Source: Neoaquamicrobium microcysteis
GTDB lineage: Bacteria; Pseudomonadota; Alphaproteobacteria; Rhizobiales; Rhizobiaceae
DNA length: 64,000 bases
Assembly (NCBI RefSeq): GCF_008180155.1
Contig: NZ_VSZS01000068.1
Location: 310,001 to 374,000 of the forward strand
Direction of reading: 5' to 3'
The notes under the pieces were generated by a model, which saw only the letters and a program-made list of their open reading frames with translations, ran no database searches and was not told the DNA's origin. The translations under genes were made by a program, and so were the position numbers. This document shows, in pieces, positions 8,954 to 16,508 of the stretch (position 1 is its first letter; each line of letters begins with the position of its first letter).

Positions 8954-9904
8954 ATGGCTGAGAGCTGGTCATTTCAATTCGATGGCGATCAACCCGAACG
9001 CCTCTATCGCGACGGCTGCACGCAATTCGACGACGGTCCGTTTCGCGGCTGGATGGAAGGCGTGGAGATGCGCCGCGGCTTCCATCTCTATCGCATTACC
9101 GGGCGCTCCAGCCACCGCTACAGTCTCATCCCCAAGGGCGTGATGGAGCGTGGCTCCATCGTGCTGGGGACGATGCTGGGCGGCGCCGGCCGCGTCACGA
9201 CCGAAGGTGCGCAAGAACAGAGCTGGCGCGACGAGCGCCGCTTCTTCGCCGTGACGCCTGAAGCGCAGATCGGCTACCATATCGAACCGGGTCGCAAGTG
9301 GAGCGTGGCGGGCCTCGTGCTTACCCCCGAAGCTCTTGCGGAACTGGCCGGCGACGACGAGTTGCCCGCGCTGGCTCGCGAGACGCTGGACGGTAAGCTG
9401 GGACCGTATTCGCTGATGCGGCCGCTTGCCGATGCAACGATGGCGCGTCTGGCCAGAGACCTTTTCGACCTCTCCTACACCGGCTCCATGGCCTCGCTCC
9501 ATCGGCAGGCCTGCTGCCTGCATTTTCTCGCCGGCCTCCTCGAGAGGCTGGGGGCCGAGGATAATTCGAGCGAAATTTCCGCGCGCGACAAGGTGCGCGT
9601 GCGCGAGGCCCGCGAAAGGCTGGTTTCCGATCTGCGCGATCCGCCGGACCTCCACGAGCTGGCGCACTCAGTCGGGCTCAGCGCCCGGCGTCTGAACGAG
9701 GGCTTTCGCGCAGTCTTCGGCACGACCGTCTTCGAGCATCTGCGCGACGCCCGGCTGGATGCGGCACGCATCATGCTGCATGAGGAAACGCAGGTTCCGC
9801 TCAAGCAGATCGCATGGCGGGTCGGCTACGCCCATTCGACCAACTTCATCAGCGCCTATCGCCGGCGCTTCGGCACATCGCCCGCGAGGCATCGGCGCGG
9901 CTGA
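8954..9904 (+). CDS. AraC-family transcriptional regulator (PchR-like)
   Basis: About 316 aa. The C-terminal 85 residues form the AraC double helix-turn-helix: LHELAHSVGLSARRLNEGFRAVFGTTVFEHLRDARLDAARIML and VPLKQIAWRVGYAHSTNFISAYRRRFGTSPARHRR. The N-terminal part has no recognisable cupin signature and resembles the sensing part of PchR-type siderophore regulators (inference). In-frame ATGs at 8900, 8921 and 8954 are all possible; none has a strong ribosome-binding site, and 8954 (MAESWSFQ) is chosen because the sequence before it looks non-coding. It is divergent from adenosine kinase and no receptor or siderophore gene is adjacent, so the target is unknown. Confidence 0.88.
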   Translation: MAESWSFQFDGDQPERLYRDGCTQFDDGPFRGWMEGVEMRRGFHLYRITGRSSHRYSLIPKGVMERGSIVLGTMLGGAGRVTTEGAQEQSWRDERRFFAVTPEAQIGYHIEPGRKWSVAGLVLTPEALAELAGDDELPALARETLDGKLGPYSLMRPLADATMARLARDLFDLSYTGSMASLHRQACCLHFLAGLLERLGAEDNSSEISARDKVRVREARERLVSDLRDPPDLHELAHSVGLSARRLNEGFRAVFGTTVFEHLRDARLDAARIMLHEETQVPLKQIAWRVGYAHSTNFISAYRRRFGTSPARHRRG

Positions 9905-10134
9905 AGCCGATATAGCAAGCGCAAAGCTATGCGCCGCTGCAAAGCCTATGCGCGCGGTCTTTCGCGTTGATGGGCGCGATCGTGCGCGACTAAACGTGCC
10001 GCCTCTGCGATGCGGCCCGCCCTCCCCGGTCGGAATACGCGTTCTCGGACAATCTGCGCGATGGCGAAGCCCGCCGGCCTGGCACCAGGCGGTCACGCCT
10101 GCGCGCGATCAGCCAACCCCGGATCAGGACGACC
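9905..10134 (+). other. Gap after the AraC gene, no supported gene; short direct repeat
   Basis: I find no convincing gene here. A near-perfect direct repeat with an 18-bp period is present: GCAAAGCTATGCGC at 9921-9934 and GCAAAGCCTATGCGC at 9939-9953. Further on, several small self-complementary GC-rich words occur (for example GCCTGGCACCAGGC near 10077). This region probably holds the promoter of the lipoprotein gene. Confidence 0.4.
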
Positions 10135-10227
10135 ATGCTCATGAAGGCATTCACCTTTCTTTTCATTCACCAGCTGCGGCTGCACAGCGACGGCATTCCA
10201 AGACAGCCGGCGAGGGCGCGCATATGA
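10135..10227 (+). CDS. Possible 30-residue leader ORF coupled to the lipoprotein gene
   Basis: ATG at 10135 opens a 30-codon frame (begins MLMKAFTFLFIHQLRLH) whose TGA overlaps the ATG of the lipoprotein gene as ATGA. The upstream half is hydrophobic and basic. Position and overlap suggest a translated leader or coupling peptide, but there is no strong ribosome-binding site and no homologue I recognise. It may be fortuitous. Confidence 0.25.
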   Translation: MLMKAFTFLFIHQLRLHSDGIPRQPARARI

Positions 10228-10586
10228 GAGCGCTTCTGATAGCGGCACTCTGCGGCTCGCTTGCTGCATGCAGCCAGACGACGGCAACGGTCGACGCTGA
10301 AGGCGGGCATCACACGCCCCGGCAGGCACGTACGGCTGCCGCGGCACACCCCAGCCAGACTGCCGCTGCCGCCGACGAGTGCGACAAGGCCATCCAGAAC
10401 CAGACCAATGCTGCGATGCTGGGCGGCGCGCTCGGTATGGCGGGTGCGTTCGGCGGTTTCGGCGGGCGCGGCGGAGCCATCGCGGGGCAGGTCGCATCCA
10501 CGGCGGGCGGCGCGATCGCCCGGTCTCAGTCCGCGCAGGCGCGCGCCAACGTCATGCACCAATGCCAGCAGCGGTACGCGTCGTGA
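10224..10586 (+). CDS. Small glycine-rich lipoprotein of unknown function
   Basis: 120-aa predicted lipoprotein. The first 16 residues (MRALLIAALCGSLAAC) form a type II signal with an LAAC lipobox, Cys16 being the lipidated residue. The mature part has a His/Ala/Thr-rich linker, one DECDKAIQNQTNAA segment, then a glycine-zipper-like hydrophobic stretch (GGALGMAGAFGGFGGRGGAIAGQ, about residues 73-95) and MHQCQQRYAS at the end; two additional Cys (about 55 and 115) could form a disulfide. Glycine-zipper segments are common in envelope lipoproteins that insert into or stabilise the outer membrane. GAGGG lies about 9 nt upstream of the ATG. Function unknown. Confidence 0.75.
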   Translation: MRALLIAALCGSLAACSQTTATVDAEGGHHTPRQARTAAAAHPSQTAAAADECDKAIQNQTNAAMLGGALGMAGAFGGFGGRGGAIAGQVASTAGGAIARSQSAQARANVMHQCQQRYAS

Positions 10587-10597
10587 GCAGAGATCCT

Positions 10598-11077
10598 ATG
10601 AAGATGATGATCGCGGCGTTTCTCGCCGTGGTCGCTTCTCTCTTTCTGGCATCCTACGCGTCAGCCTTGTCCAGCAGCGAAGCAGGCTCGGTGGTCGAGG
10701 TGCTGGAACGGCTGGTCGAGGAGCATGGCGAGCCGGTCTACTACGACGAAGAGGCCGCCGACGAATGGTTCGAACTGGACACCGAAGCCCTTATCCCCGC
10801 GGCGGGGTTCTCGCGCGAAAGCTGGAGAAAGGCCTATGGCAACAGCCTCAAGGGCTTGATGGCGTCCGTTCCGGAGGCGGAATTCGAAGCCGTGTTCGCG
10901 GGGCTTGAAGACAACGTTACCAGCATCCAGGGCCTTACAGCGGAGCAGAAGCGCGAAGCCGTCTCCGATCTGCGTGCGCATGTGGACCGCGCCCGGGCGC
11001 TGCGGGCCGAAGGCGCAAGCCATGTCGATGCCCTCGCCCCCTACGCTGAACGGCTTCGCGCCCTGACCGATTTCTAG
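10598..11077 (+). CDS. Secreted protein of unknown function
   Basis: 159 aa. Begins with a cleavable-type signal peptide (MKMMIAAFLAVVASLFLASYASA, cleavage expected after ASA near residue 23). The mature part is acidic and alpha-helical in character (SSEAGSVVEVLERLVEEHGEPVYYDEEAADEWFELD; later LTAEQKREAVSDLRAHVDRARALRAEG), with no cysteines. It starts 11 bp after the lipoprotein stop, so the two are probably co-transcribed envelope proteins. I do not recognise the family. Confidence 0.7.
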   Translation: MKMMIAAFLAVVASLFLASYASALSSSEAGSVVEVLERLVEEHGEPVYYDEEAADEWFELDTEALIPAAGFSRESWRKAYGNSLKGLMASVPEAEFEAVFAGLEDNVTSIQGLTAEQKREAVSDLRAHVDRARALRAEGASHVDALAPYAERLRALTDF

Positions 11078-11139
11078 GCTTCCGAATACAGGCCGAGGGT
11101 ACGGTCGGCCTGGGCGTCCCGTCTGGTCAACGGGGCGCA

Positions 11140-11171
11140 GAGGCCTTCGCGTGGGGCCGCGCGAAGGCCTC
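11140..11171 (+). terminator. Strong hairpin, probable terminator of the lipoprotein unit
   Basis: Perfect 12-bp stem GAGGCCTTCGCG / CGCGAAGGCCTC (11140-11151, 11160-11171) with an 8-nt loop, 60 bp after the secreted-protein stop. It is followed by GTTACCTTG rather than a uniform T-run, so intrinsic termination is likely but not ideal; a REP-like palindrome is the alternative. Confidence 0.55.
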
Positions 11172-11228
11172 GTTACCTTGCAGGGCAGCGGTACGCGACA
11201 TATCTGCGTTTCAGACCGCAGGTGAGCC

Positions 11229-11963
11229 ATGATCCTCGAAGCCGCTTCCGCAGCAGCCAGCCGGCTGCTGACCGCCGAGTTCCGCGCCGTCTTTTTCAAG
11301 ACGCTGGGCCTGACTGTGCTGGCCTTGATCGGGCTGTGGTTCGGTATCACTAGCCTGTTCGAGGCGTTTGCCCTCCCGCCGCTTCAGGAGATGCTCCCGG
11401 ACCTGCCGGCGTGGGCCGGGTGGATAGGGCTTCTGGCTGCCGTGTTCGCCGGGCTCGCACTGGCGCTCGGGCTTGGCCTGCTGATCGCACCGGTAACGGC
11501 CATCATCGCAGGCTTCTTCCTCGACGATGTGGCCGAGATAGTGGAGCGCGAGGACTATCCGCTCGATCCGCCTGGCCGCGCCCTTTCGATGACCACGGCG
11601 GCTTTCGTATCGGTAAAGTTTCTTTGCCTCGTGATCGTGGGAAACCTGTTCGCGCTGCTGCTGTTGCTGATACCGGGCGTCAACATCGCGGCGTTCTTCA
11701 TCGTGAATGGCTATCTGCTCGGCCGCGAATTCTTCGAGTTCGCCGCTATGCGCTTCCGCACCGAGGCCGAAGCCAAGGCGCTGCGGCGCAGGCATGCCGG
11801 CACCGTATTCATCGCGGGGCTGCTGATTGCGGCGGTCCTTTCGGTGCCGATCGTCAACCTGCTGACACCGCTATTCGCTGCCGCCATGATGGTGCACCTG
11901 CACAAGATGGTTTCGGCCAGGGAAGACGGTGTGCCGCTCGCGATGGCCGGCTACCAACGCTGA
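11229..11963 (+). CDS. EI24/CysZ-like family inner-membrane protein
   Basis: 244-aa integral membrane protein of the EI24 domain family, which includes the sulfate permease CysZ. Four to five hydrophobic spans are clear: LGLTVLALIGLWFGITSLF, WIGLLAAVFAGLALALGLGLL plus LIAPVTAIIAGFF, FLCLVIVGNLFALLLLLIPGV and TVFIAGLLIAAVLSVPIVNLL. The conserved NGYLLGREFFEFAAMRF motif (about residues 158-174) is the family hallmark. CysZ-type sulfate uptake is a family-level guess; no cys genes are adjacent. Confidence 0.88.
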   Translation: MILEAASAAASRLLTAEFRAVFFKTLGLTVLALIGLWFGITSLFEAFALPPLQEMLPDLPAWAGWIGLLAAVFAGLALALGLGLLIAPVTAIIAGFFLDDVAEIVEREDYPLDPPGRALSMTTAAFVSVKFLCLVIVGNLFALLLLLIPGVNIAAFFIVNGYLLGREFFEFAAMRFRTEAEAKALRRRHAGTVFIAGLLIAAVLSVPIVNLLTPLFAAAMMVHLHKMVSAREDGVPLAMAGYQR

Positions 11964-12042
11964 ACGCGGCCTCCCCCCCTTCATCCGCTACTGTCCCTGC
12001 CAACGCCGGATTGACGAACGGCTAAATCCGCGATATCCAATC

Positions 12043-12055
12043 TTGACATTGTCAA
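12043..12055. promoter_or_regulatory. Perfect 13-bp palindrome upstream of the DUF2214 gene
   Basis: TTGACA-T-TGTCAA, a perfect inverted repeat 17 bp before the ATG of the DUF2214 gene. TTGACA could also serve as a -35 box but no good -10 follows at the right distance, so an operator for a dimeric repressor (MarR/TetR type) is the better reading. No regulator gene is adjacent. Confidence 0.35.
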
Positions 12056-12072
12056 TTTAACGGATACGCGCA

Positions 12073-12522
12073 ATGATCGACCTCGTTCTCGCCGTTCTCC
12101 ATCATCTGCTTGTGTTCACCATCGTCGCGATCTTCGCGATCCAGATGACGATTGTGCGTCCTGGCCTCGCGGCTGGCGGTATCGCGAGACTGGCGCGCTT
12201 CGACGGCGCCTATGGCGGTCTCTCGATGGCCGTGATCGCAGTCGGCTTTGGGCGAGCGATCTGGGGGCTTCGCGGGTGGGAATACTACTCGACCTACTGG
12301 GTGTTCTGGGCCAAGGTCGGTGCGTTCATCCTCGTCGGGCTTCTCTCCATCCCGCCGACATTGCGGTTCCAGCGCTGGCTGCGCGCTGCCAAGGCCGATG
12401 CGTCCTTCGTCGTGCCGCAAGAAGAGATCGGGGCCGTGCGCCAGTGGCTGCACCGCGAAGGCCTGGTCCTGATCTTCATCCCGATCCTCGCGGCCATGAT
12501 GGCGCGCGGCATCGGCTACTAG
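12073..12522 (+). CDS. DUF2214 family membrane protein
   Basis: 149-aa predicted inner-membrane protein with four spans: LAVLHHLLVFTIVAIFAIQ, LSMAVIAVGFGRAIWGL, WVFWAKVGAFILVGLLSIPPTL and LVLIFIPILAAMMARGIG. The pattern of HH near the N-terminus, a FDGAYG motif and FWAKVGAF is characteristic of DUF2214; function unknown. Its TAG stop overlaps the TAG of the convergent nth gene by two bases. Confidence 0.88.
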   Translation: MIDLVLAVLHHLLVFTIVAIFAIQMTIVRPGLAAGGIARLARFDGAYGGLSMAVIAVGFGRAIWGLRGWEYYSTYWVFWAKVGAFILVGLLSIPPTLRFQRWLRAAKADASFVVPQEEIGAVRQWLHREGLVLIFIPILAAMMARGIGY

Positions 12523-13283
12523 ACGACCACCTCATCGAGGGTCTCGATCGGCACCAGAGGCGCGGGGATCGCAGTCGTCTTTTCCGAAGACTTGCAGATA
12601 TCGGCGATCACGCAGGCCGGGCAGTCCGGCTTGCGTGCCTTGCACACATAGCGTCCGTGCAGGATGAGCCAATGATGGGCATGGCGCATGTACTCTTCGG
12701 GTATGATCCGCACGAGCGTATCTTCAACCTGCTCCGGCGTCTTGCCCGGCGCCAGCCCGATGCGATTGCCGATCCGCAGGATGTGCGTATCAACCGCCAT
12801 CGTCGGCTGCCCGAAAGACATGTTCAGCACGACGTTCGCGGTCTTGCGGCCGACTCCGGGCAACGTCACGAGTTCTTCGCGGGTTTGCGGCACCTCGCCG
12901 CCGAAATCGTCGATCACCGCCTGAGAAAGCGCGATCACGTTCCTGGCCTTGTTGCGCCAGAGGCCGATGGTGCGGATGTGCTGGCCGACCGTCTCCTCGC
13001 CCAGCGCCAGCATCTTTTGTGGCGTATCGGCGATCTCGAACAGTGCCCGCGTCGCCTTGTTCACGCCGGCATCGGTCGCCTGCGCTGACAAAACCACCGC
13101 AACAAGCAAGGTGAACGCGTTGACGTGCTCGAGTTCTCCCTTCGGCTCCGGCCGCTGGATCGAGAAACGGCGGAAAATCTCGGCGATTTCGGCACGCGTG
13201 TATGCCGTCAGCCGTCGGCGCCCGGATATGGGGCGCCGCCGCGCTGAAGCAGGCGCGTCTTTTTTGATCTTGGGCTTTTCCAT
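12519..13283 (-). CDS. nth: Endonuclease III (DNA glycosylase/AP lyase)
   Basis: Base-excision-repair glycosylase/AP lyase for oxidised pyrimidines. 254 aa. Helix-hairpin-helix LPGVGRKTANVVLNM carries the catalytic Lys, VDTHILRIGNRIGL the catalytic Asp, and the C-terminal iron-sulfur loop is intact (C-x6-C-x2-C-x5-C in CKARKPDCPACVIADIC). A basic 30-residue N-terminal extension (KPKIKKDAPASARRR) is usual in rhizobial homologues. The ATG at 13283 is only 21 bp from the divergent DUF2244 ATG, so one of the promoters must lie inside the neighbouring coding region. Confidence 0.97.
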   Translation of the reverse strand: MEKPKIKKDAPASARRRPISGRRRLTAYTRAEIAEIFRRFSIQRPEPKGELEHVNAFTLLVAVVLSAQATDAGVNKATRALFEIADTPQKMLALGEETVGQHIRTIGLWRNKARNVIALSQAVIDDFGGEVPQTREELVTLPGVGRKTANVVLNMSFGQPTMAVDTHILRIGNRIGLAPGKTPEQVEDTLVRIIPEEYMRHAHHWLILHGRYVCKARKPDCPACVIADICKSSEKTTAIPAPLVPIETLDEVVV

Positions 13284-13304
13284 GCGCACTCTATACTCTT
13301 GGCC

Positions 13305-13790
13305 ATGGCCGAAACGAAAGCCGCAGACGAACCGTTTTTCCATGCGCTGCTGACGCCCCACCGTTCGCTCGGGCGCACCGGCTTCATCGTGCTGATGAGC
13401 GTTCTGGGCGTGATGTGGCTGGGCACCGGCCTGTTCTTCCTGTCGATCGGTGCGTGGCCGGTCTTCGGCTTTTTCGGCCTCGACATGCTGGCCATCTACA
13501 TCGCCTTCAAGCTGAACTACCGTGCTGCACGTGCGCGCGAGGAGGTGTCGGTGTCGCGCTCCGCGCTCGACATCCGCAAGGTCGCGCCCTCGGGAACGGT
13601 CGAGGCGCATCGCTTCAACCCGTTCTGGACGAAATTCCGGGTCGCCCGGCACGAAGAGATCGGCATCACCGGCATGGCGGTGGAGGGTGAAGGCAGGCGC
13701 GTGCCGATCGGCGCGTTCCTCAACCCGGACGACCGTGAGAGTTTCGCGACCGCGTTCGGCCACGCGCTGGCGACGGCGAAAGCCGGCTGA
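13305..13790 (+). CDS. DUF2244 family membrane protein
   Basis: 161-aa protein with two adjacent membrane spans (FIVLMSVLGVMWLGTGLFFLS and WPVFGFFGLDMLAIYIAFKLN) followed by a cytosolic beta-rich domain (EEVSVSRSALDIRKVAP, ahead of RFNPFWTKFRVARHEE). This is the DUF2244 (integral membrane) layout; function unknown. A TTG two codons earlier is in frame, but the ATG at 13305 is the natural start. Divergent from nth, a pairing seen in other alphaproteobacteria. Confidence 0.9.
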   Translation: MAETKAADEPFFHALLTPHRSLGRTGFIVLMSVLGVMWLGTGLFFLSIGAWPVFGFFGLDMLAIYIAFKLNYRAARAREEVSVSRSALDIRKVAPSGTVEAHRFNPFWTKFRVARHEEIGITGMAVEGEGRRVPIGAFLNPDDRESFATAFGHALATAKAG

Positions 13791-13855
13791 CAAGGCAGGA
13801 ATCGGGTGGCGAAACACACGCCCGATGGCGATATTGGCGACAAGGAGATATTGCC

Positions 13856-14734
13856 ATGAACGCCCAGTCAGCAATCCTGCAACGCGACATCACGCCCACC
13901 GGCGACGACTACGAGGTCGTTCGCAGCGCCATCGAGAAGATCAGCCTCGACTACCGGGACCAGCCGTCGCTGGAGCAACTAGCCGAAGAGGTCGGAGAAA
14001 CGCCGACGGGCCTCCAGAAGCTGTTCACGCGGTGGGCCGGCCTGTCGCCCAAAGGCTTCCTCCAGGCGGTGACGCTCGATCACGCCCGCCGGCTGCTGGA
14101 CGACGGCCTTCCGCTGCTCGACGCCGCCTTCGAGGTGGGCATGTCGGGGCCGGGCCGTCTGCACGACCTGTTCGTCACGCATGAAGCCATGTCGCCCGGC
14201 GACTACAAGAGCCGCGGCAAGGGGCTGACGATCCGTTACGGCTGCCATCTGTCGCCGTTCGGCATGGCGCTCGTCATGGTTACGGATCGTGGGCTGGCTG
14301 GCCTTGCGTTCTGCGACCATGGAGACGAGCGGGCTGCCTTCGAGGATATGTCCGGACGCTGGCGCAACGCGACCTATGTCGAGGACCTTTCGGCCACCGC
14401 CCCCTACGCCGCGCGCATCTTCGACCCCGCGCGCTGGAGGGCAGAAGAGCCGCTGCGCGTCGTGCTCATCGGCTCCGATTTCCAAATCCGCGTCTGGGAA
14501 GCGCTGCTGAAAATTCCGATGAACCGGGCACGCACCTACTCATCCATCGCCAGCGAGATCGGCAATCCAGCCGCCTGCCGCGCGGTCGGCGCGGCGGTGG
14601 GCGCAAATCCGGTCTCCTTTGTCGTGCCCTGCCACCGCGCGCTCGGCAAATCCGGCGCACTGACGGGCTATCACTGGGGGCTGACGCGCAAGCGGGCGAT
14701 CCTCGGTTGGGAGGCCGGGCAACTGGCAGGCTGA
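13856..14734 (+). CDS. Ada-like protein: AraC-type HTH fused to O6-alkylguanine-DNA methyltransferase
   Basis: 292 aa. Residues about 20-120 form an AraC-type helix-turn-helix (SLEQLAEEVGETPTGLQKLFTRWAGLSPKGFLQAVTLDHARRLL; LLDAAFEVGMSGPGRLHDLFVTHEAMSPGDYK). Residues about 125-292 are an Ogt/AGT domain with VWEALLKIPMNRARTYSSIA, VGANPVSFVVPCHRALGKSG (Cys acceptor in PCHR) and GALTGYHWGLTRKRAIL. It repairs O6-methylguanine by irreversible transfer to Cys and may bind DNA sequence-specifically. The N-terminal zinc/Cys phosphotriester domain of E. coli Ada is missing, so activation by phosphotriester repair is not expected. AAGGAG lies 8 nt before the ATG. Confidence 0.93.
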   Translation: MNAQSAILQRDITPTGDDYEVVRSAIEKISLDYRDQPSLEQLAEEVGETPTGLQKLFTRWAGLSPKGFLQAVTLDHARRLLDDGLPLLDAAFEVGMSGPGRLHDLFVTHEAMSPGDYKSRGKGLTIRYGCHLSPFGMALVMVTDRGLAGLAFCDHGDERAAFEDMSGRWRNATYVEDLSATAPYAARIFDPARWRAEEPLRVVLIGSDFQIRVWEALLKIPMNRARTYSSIASEIGNPAACRAVGAAVGANPVSFVVPCHRALGKSGALTGYHWGLTRKRAILGWEAGQLAG

Positions 14735-14798
14735 AACGGCTTACGGCAGCCCACGAAATCGGCTAGAGCCTCCTGAAGATGCATTCGGAGGCTCATTC

Positions 14799-15698
14799 GT
14801 GATTATCGTCATCGGCTCCATCAATCTCGACCTCATCGCGACAGTCGACCGCCTGCCGAAGCCGGGCGAAACAGTGCCTGGCGACGGGTTCTCGACCGCG
14901 CCGGGCGGCAAGGGCGCGAACCAGGCGCTGGCCGCCAGGCGCGCGGGCTCGGAGGTTCGCATGGTCGGCTCCGTCGGCAAGGATGCATTCGCGCAGGAAG
15001 CGCTTTCGCTGCTGGCCGAAGGTGGCGTCGATCTCCTGAGCGTGCGCGAAGCGCATACGGCCACCGGCATCGCCGTCATCCTCGTCGAGGAAAGCGGCGA
15101 GAACGTCATCGCCATCGTGCCTGGAGGCAACGGCACCGTCGCTGCGGGAGACGTCGCCGCGGCGGCCCTTGCCGGGGACGACGTGCTCATGCTCCAGCTC
15201 GAGGTGCCCATCAAGGCGGTCAAGGCCGCCCTTGAAGCGGCCCGGGAGGCCGGTTCGATCTCGATCCTCAACACCGCGCCATTCATGCCGGAGGCGGCCG
15301 ACCTTCTCGCGATGGCCGACTACGTCGTCGCCAACGAAACCGAGTTCGATCTCTATGCCGAGGCGCTGAAGCTTTCGGGCGATGACCGCGAAGCAAGGAT
15401 GATCGACTTCTGCACCCGTACCGGCCGCATCATCGTCGTCACGCTGGGCGCGGACGGCGTGGCGGCTGCAACGCCTCAGGGCGTGGTTCGGGCAACGGGG
15501 CTGAAGATCACGCCCGTCGATACGGTCGGCGCGGGCGACACGTTCTGCGGCTATCTGGCCGCTGGTTTCGATGCCGGTTTGTCGCTTGAGGACGCACTGC
15601 GGCGCGCGGCGGTGGCCGGCTCGCTGGCGTGCCTGAAGTCAGGCGCACAGCCTTCAATTCCCATGGCGGCAGACGTCGACGAAGCGTTGGGCGCGTAG
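14799..15698 (+). CDS. rbsK: Ribokinase
   Basis: PfkB-family kinase, 299 aa, expected to convert D-ribose to ribose 5-phosphate. Signature 1 PGGKGANQALAARRAGSEVRMVG (about residues 35-57), NTAPFMPEA, VVANETEFDLY and signature 2 DTVGAGDTFCGYLAAGF with the catalytic Asp near residue 248. Starts with GTG behind a clean GGAGG at 8 nt. There is no ribose transporter beside it; the related enzymes for other nucleosides or sugars remain possible. Confidence 0.9.
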   Translation: MIIVIGSINLDLIATVDRLPKPGETVPGDGFSTAPGGKGANQALAARRAGSEVRMVGSVGKDAFAQEALSLLAEGGVDLLSVREAHTATGIAVILVEESGENVIAIVPGGNGTVAAGDVAAAALAGDDVLMLQLEVPIKAVKAALEAAREAGSISILNTAPFMPEAADLLAMADYVVANETEFDLYAEALKLSGDDREARMIDFCTRTGRIIVVTLGADGVAAATPQGVVRATGLKITPVDTVGAGDTFCGYLAAGFDAGLSLEDALRRAAVAGSLACLKSGAQPSIPMAADVDEALGA

Positions 15699-15707
15699 AG
15701 CCCGCGC

Positions 15708-16208
15708 CTATTCGCTCTCGCCGTCGAGCGCGGCAATCGAGACGCCCGCGATTTCGGCCGCCGTCAGCCTTGCGGCGCCTGCCCGGGCGATACGCAGCAT
15801 CAGCGCCTTGCGCGTGGAGGCGGCGAGCCGGTGCTCGGGCGCATCGCGCAGGATTTCCGCGCCGTAGCCGTCAGACAGGATGAACCCGCATTCGGGCGGG
15901 AATATCTCGGCCGGCACGTCCGGATGGGTCGCGAAGAAGAAGCGATCGGAATGAAGCCTGTATTCGGGCCATTTGCGATCGACGCGGAAATCCTCGATCG
16001 ACGACTTGATCTCGATGATCCAGATGTCGCCCTTGCGTGTGAGCGCGACGAGATCGGCCCGCCGACCGGTCGAAAGGCAGATCTCGGGAATCACAACAGC
16101 GCCCATCTCCAGCAACAGGCGCTGGACGCCGCGGCGCACGACCATGGCGCGCTCGGACTGGCGTCCGTCGGCAAGGGGGTTGACGAGAATCGGCGACACG
16201 ATGGGCAT
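15708..16208 (-). CDS. mmcB: MmcB family DNA repair protein
   Basis: 166-aa protein of the alphaproteobacterial MmcB family, needed for mitomycin C resistance in Caulobacter (established for that organism). A PD-(D/E)xK-type nuclease core is visible: PEICLSTGRRADLVALTRKGDIWIIEIKSSIEDFRVDRKWPEY, with D...E-x-K. Converges with ribokinase, 9 bp between stops. I could not find a clear alphaproteobacterial LexA box (GTTC-N7-GTTC) upstream. Confidence 0.88.
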   Translation of the reverse strand: MPIVSPILVNPLADGRQSERAMVVRRGVQRLLLEMGAVVIPEICLSTGRRADLVALTRKGDIWIIEIKSSIEDFRVDRKWPEYRLHSDRFFFATHPDVPAEIFPPECGFILSDGYGAEILRDAPEHRLAASTRKALMLRIARAGAARLTAAEIAGVSIAALDGESE

Positions 16209-16508
16209 GGCCTACATTGCCACCAAAACCCGGCCTGTTGAACAGTGCGCCAGAGACCTCCTGCCCTCTCCCGCCATGGCGAGGCGCATCACAGGTTTCC
16301 CGCCAGACGCAAAGAGGCAAAGCGCCGCCCTCTACTGGCGAACCCGCAAAAAATGTTGCCGATTTACCATATCGTCGCAGTAACCATCGGTTGCCGATGC
16401 TGGAGCCCCATTGCGCCACTTGGCAACAAACGAAAGCTGAGCGAAAGAGAAAGTGACGAAAATGCGGCTCGAATCGGGCGGCAAACGACAGAGATCGCAG
16501 GAACGGGC
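16209..16508. other. Divergent gap between mmcB and the L,D-transpeptidase gene
   Basis: 300 bp without a supported gene. The right half is AT-richer than its surroundings and contains the 9-mer GTTGCCGAT twice, near 16355 and near 16391, the second inside an inverted repeat CATCGG-TTG-CCGATG (16385-16399). Both divergent promoters must lie here; I cannot place them with confidence. Confidence 0.4.

Noticed and set aside
16209-16508. SOS (LexA) box upstream of mmcB
   Set aside because: The alphaproteobacterial pattern GTTC-N7-GTTC could not be found; a single GTTC near 16240 has no partner at the right distance.
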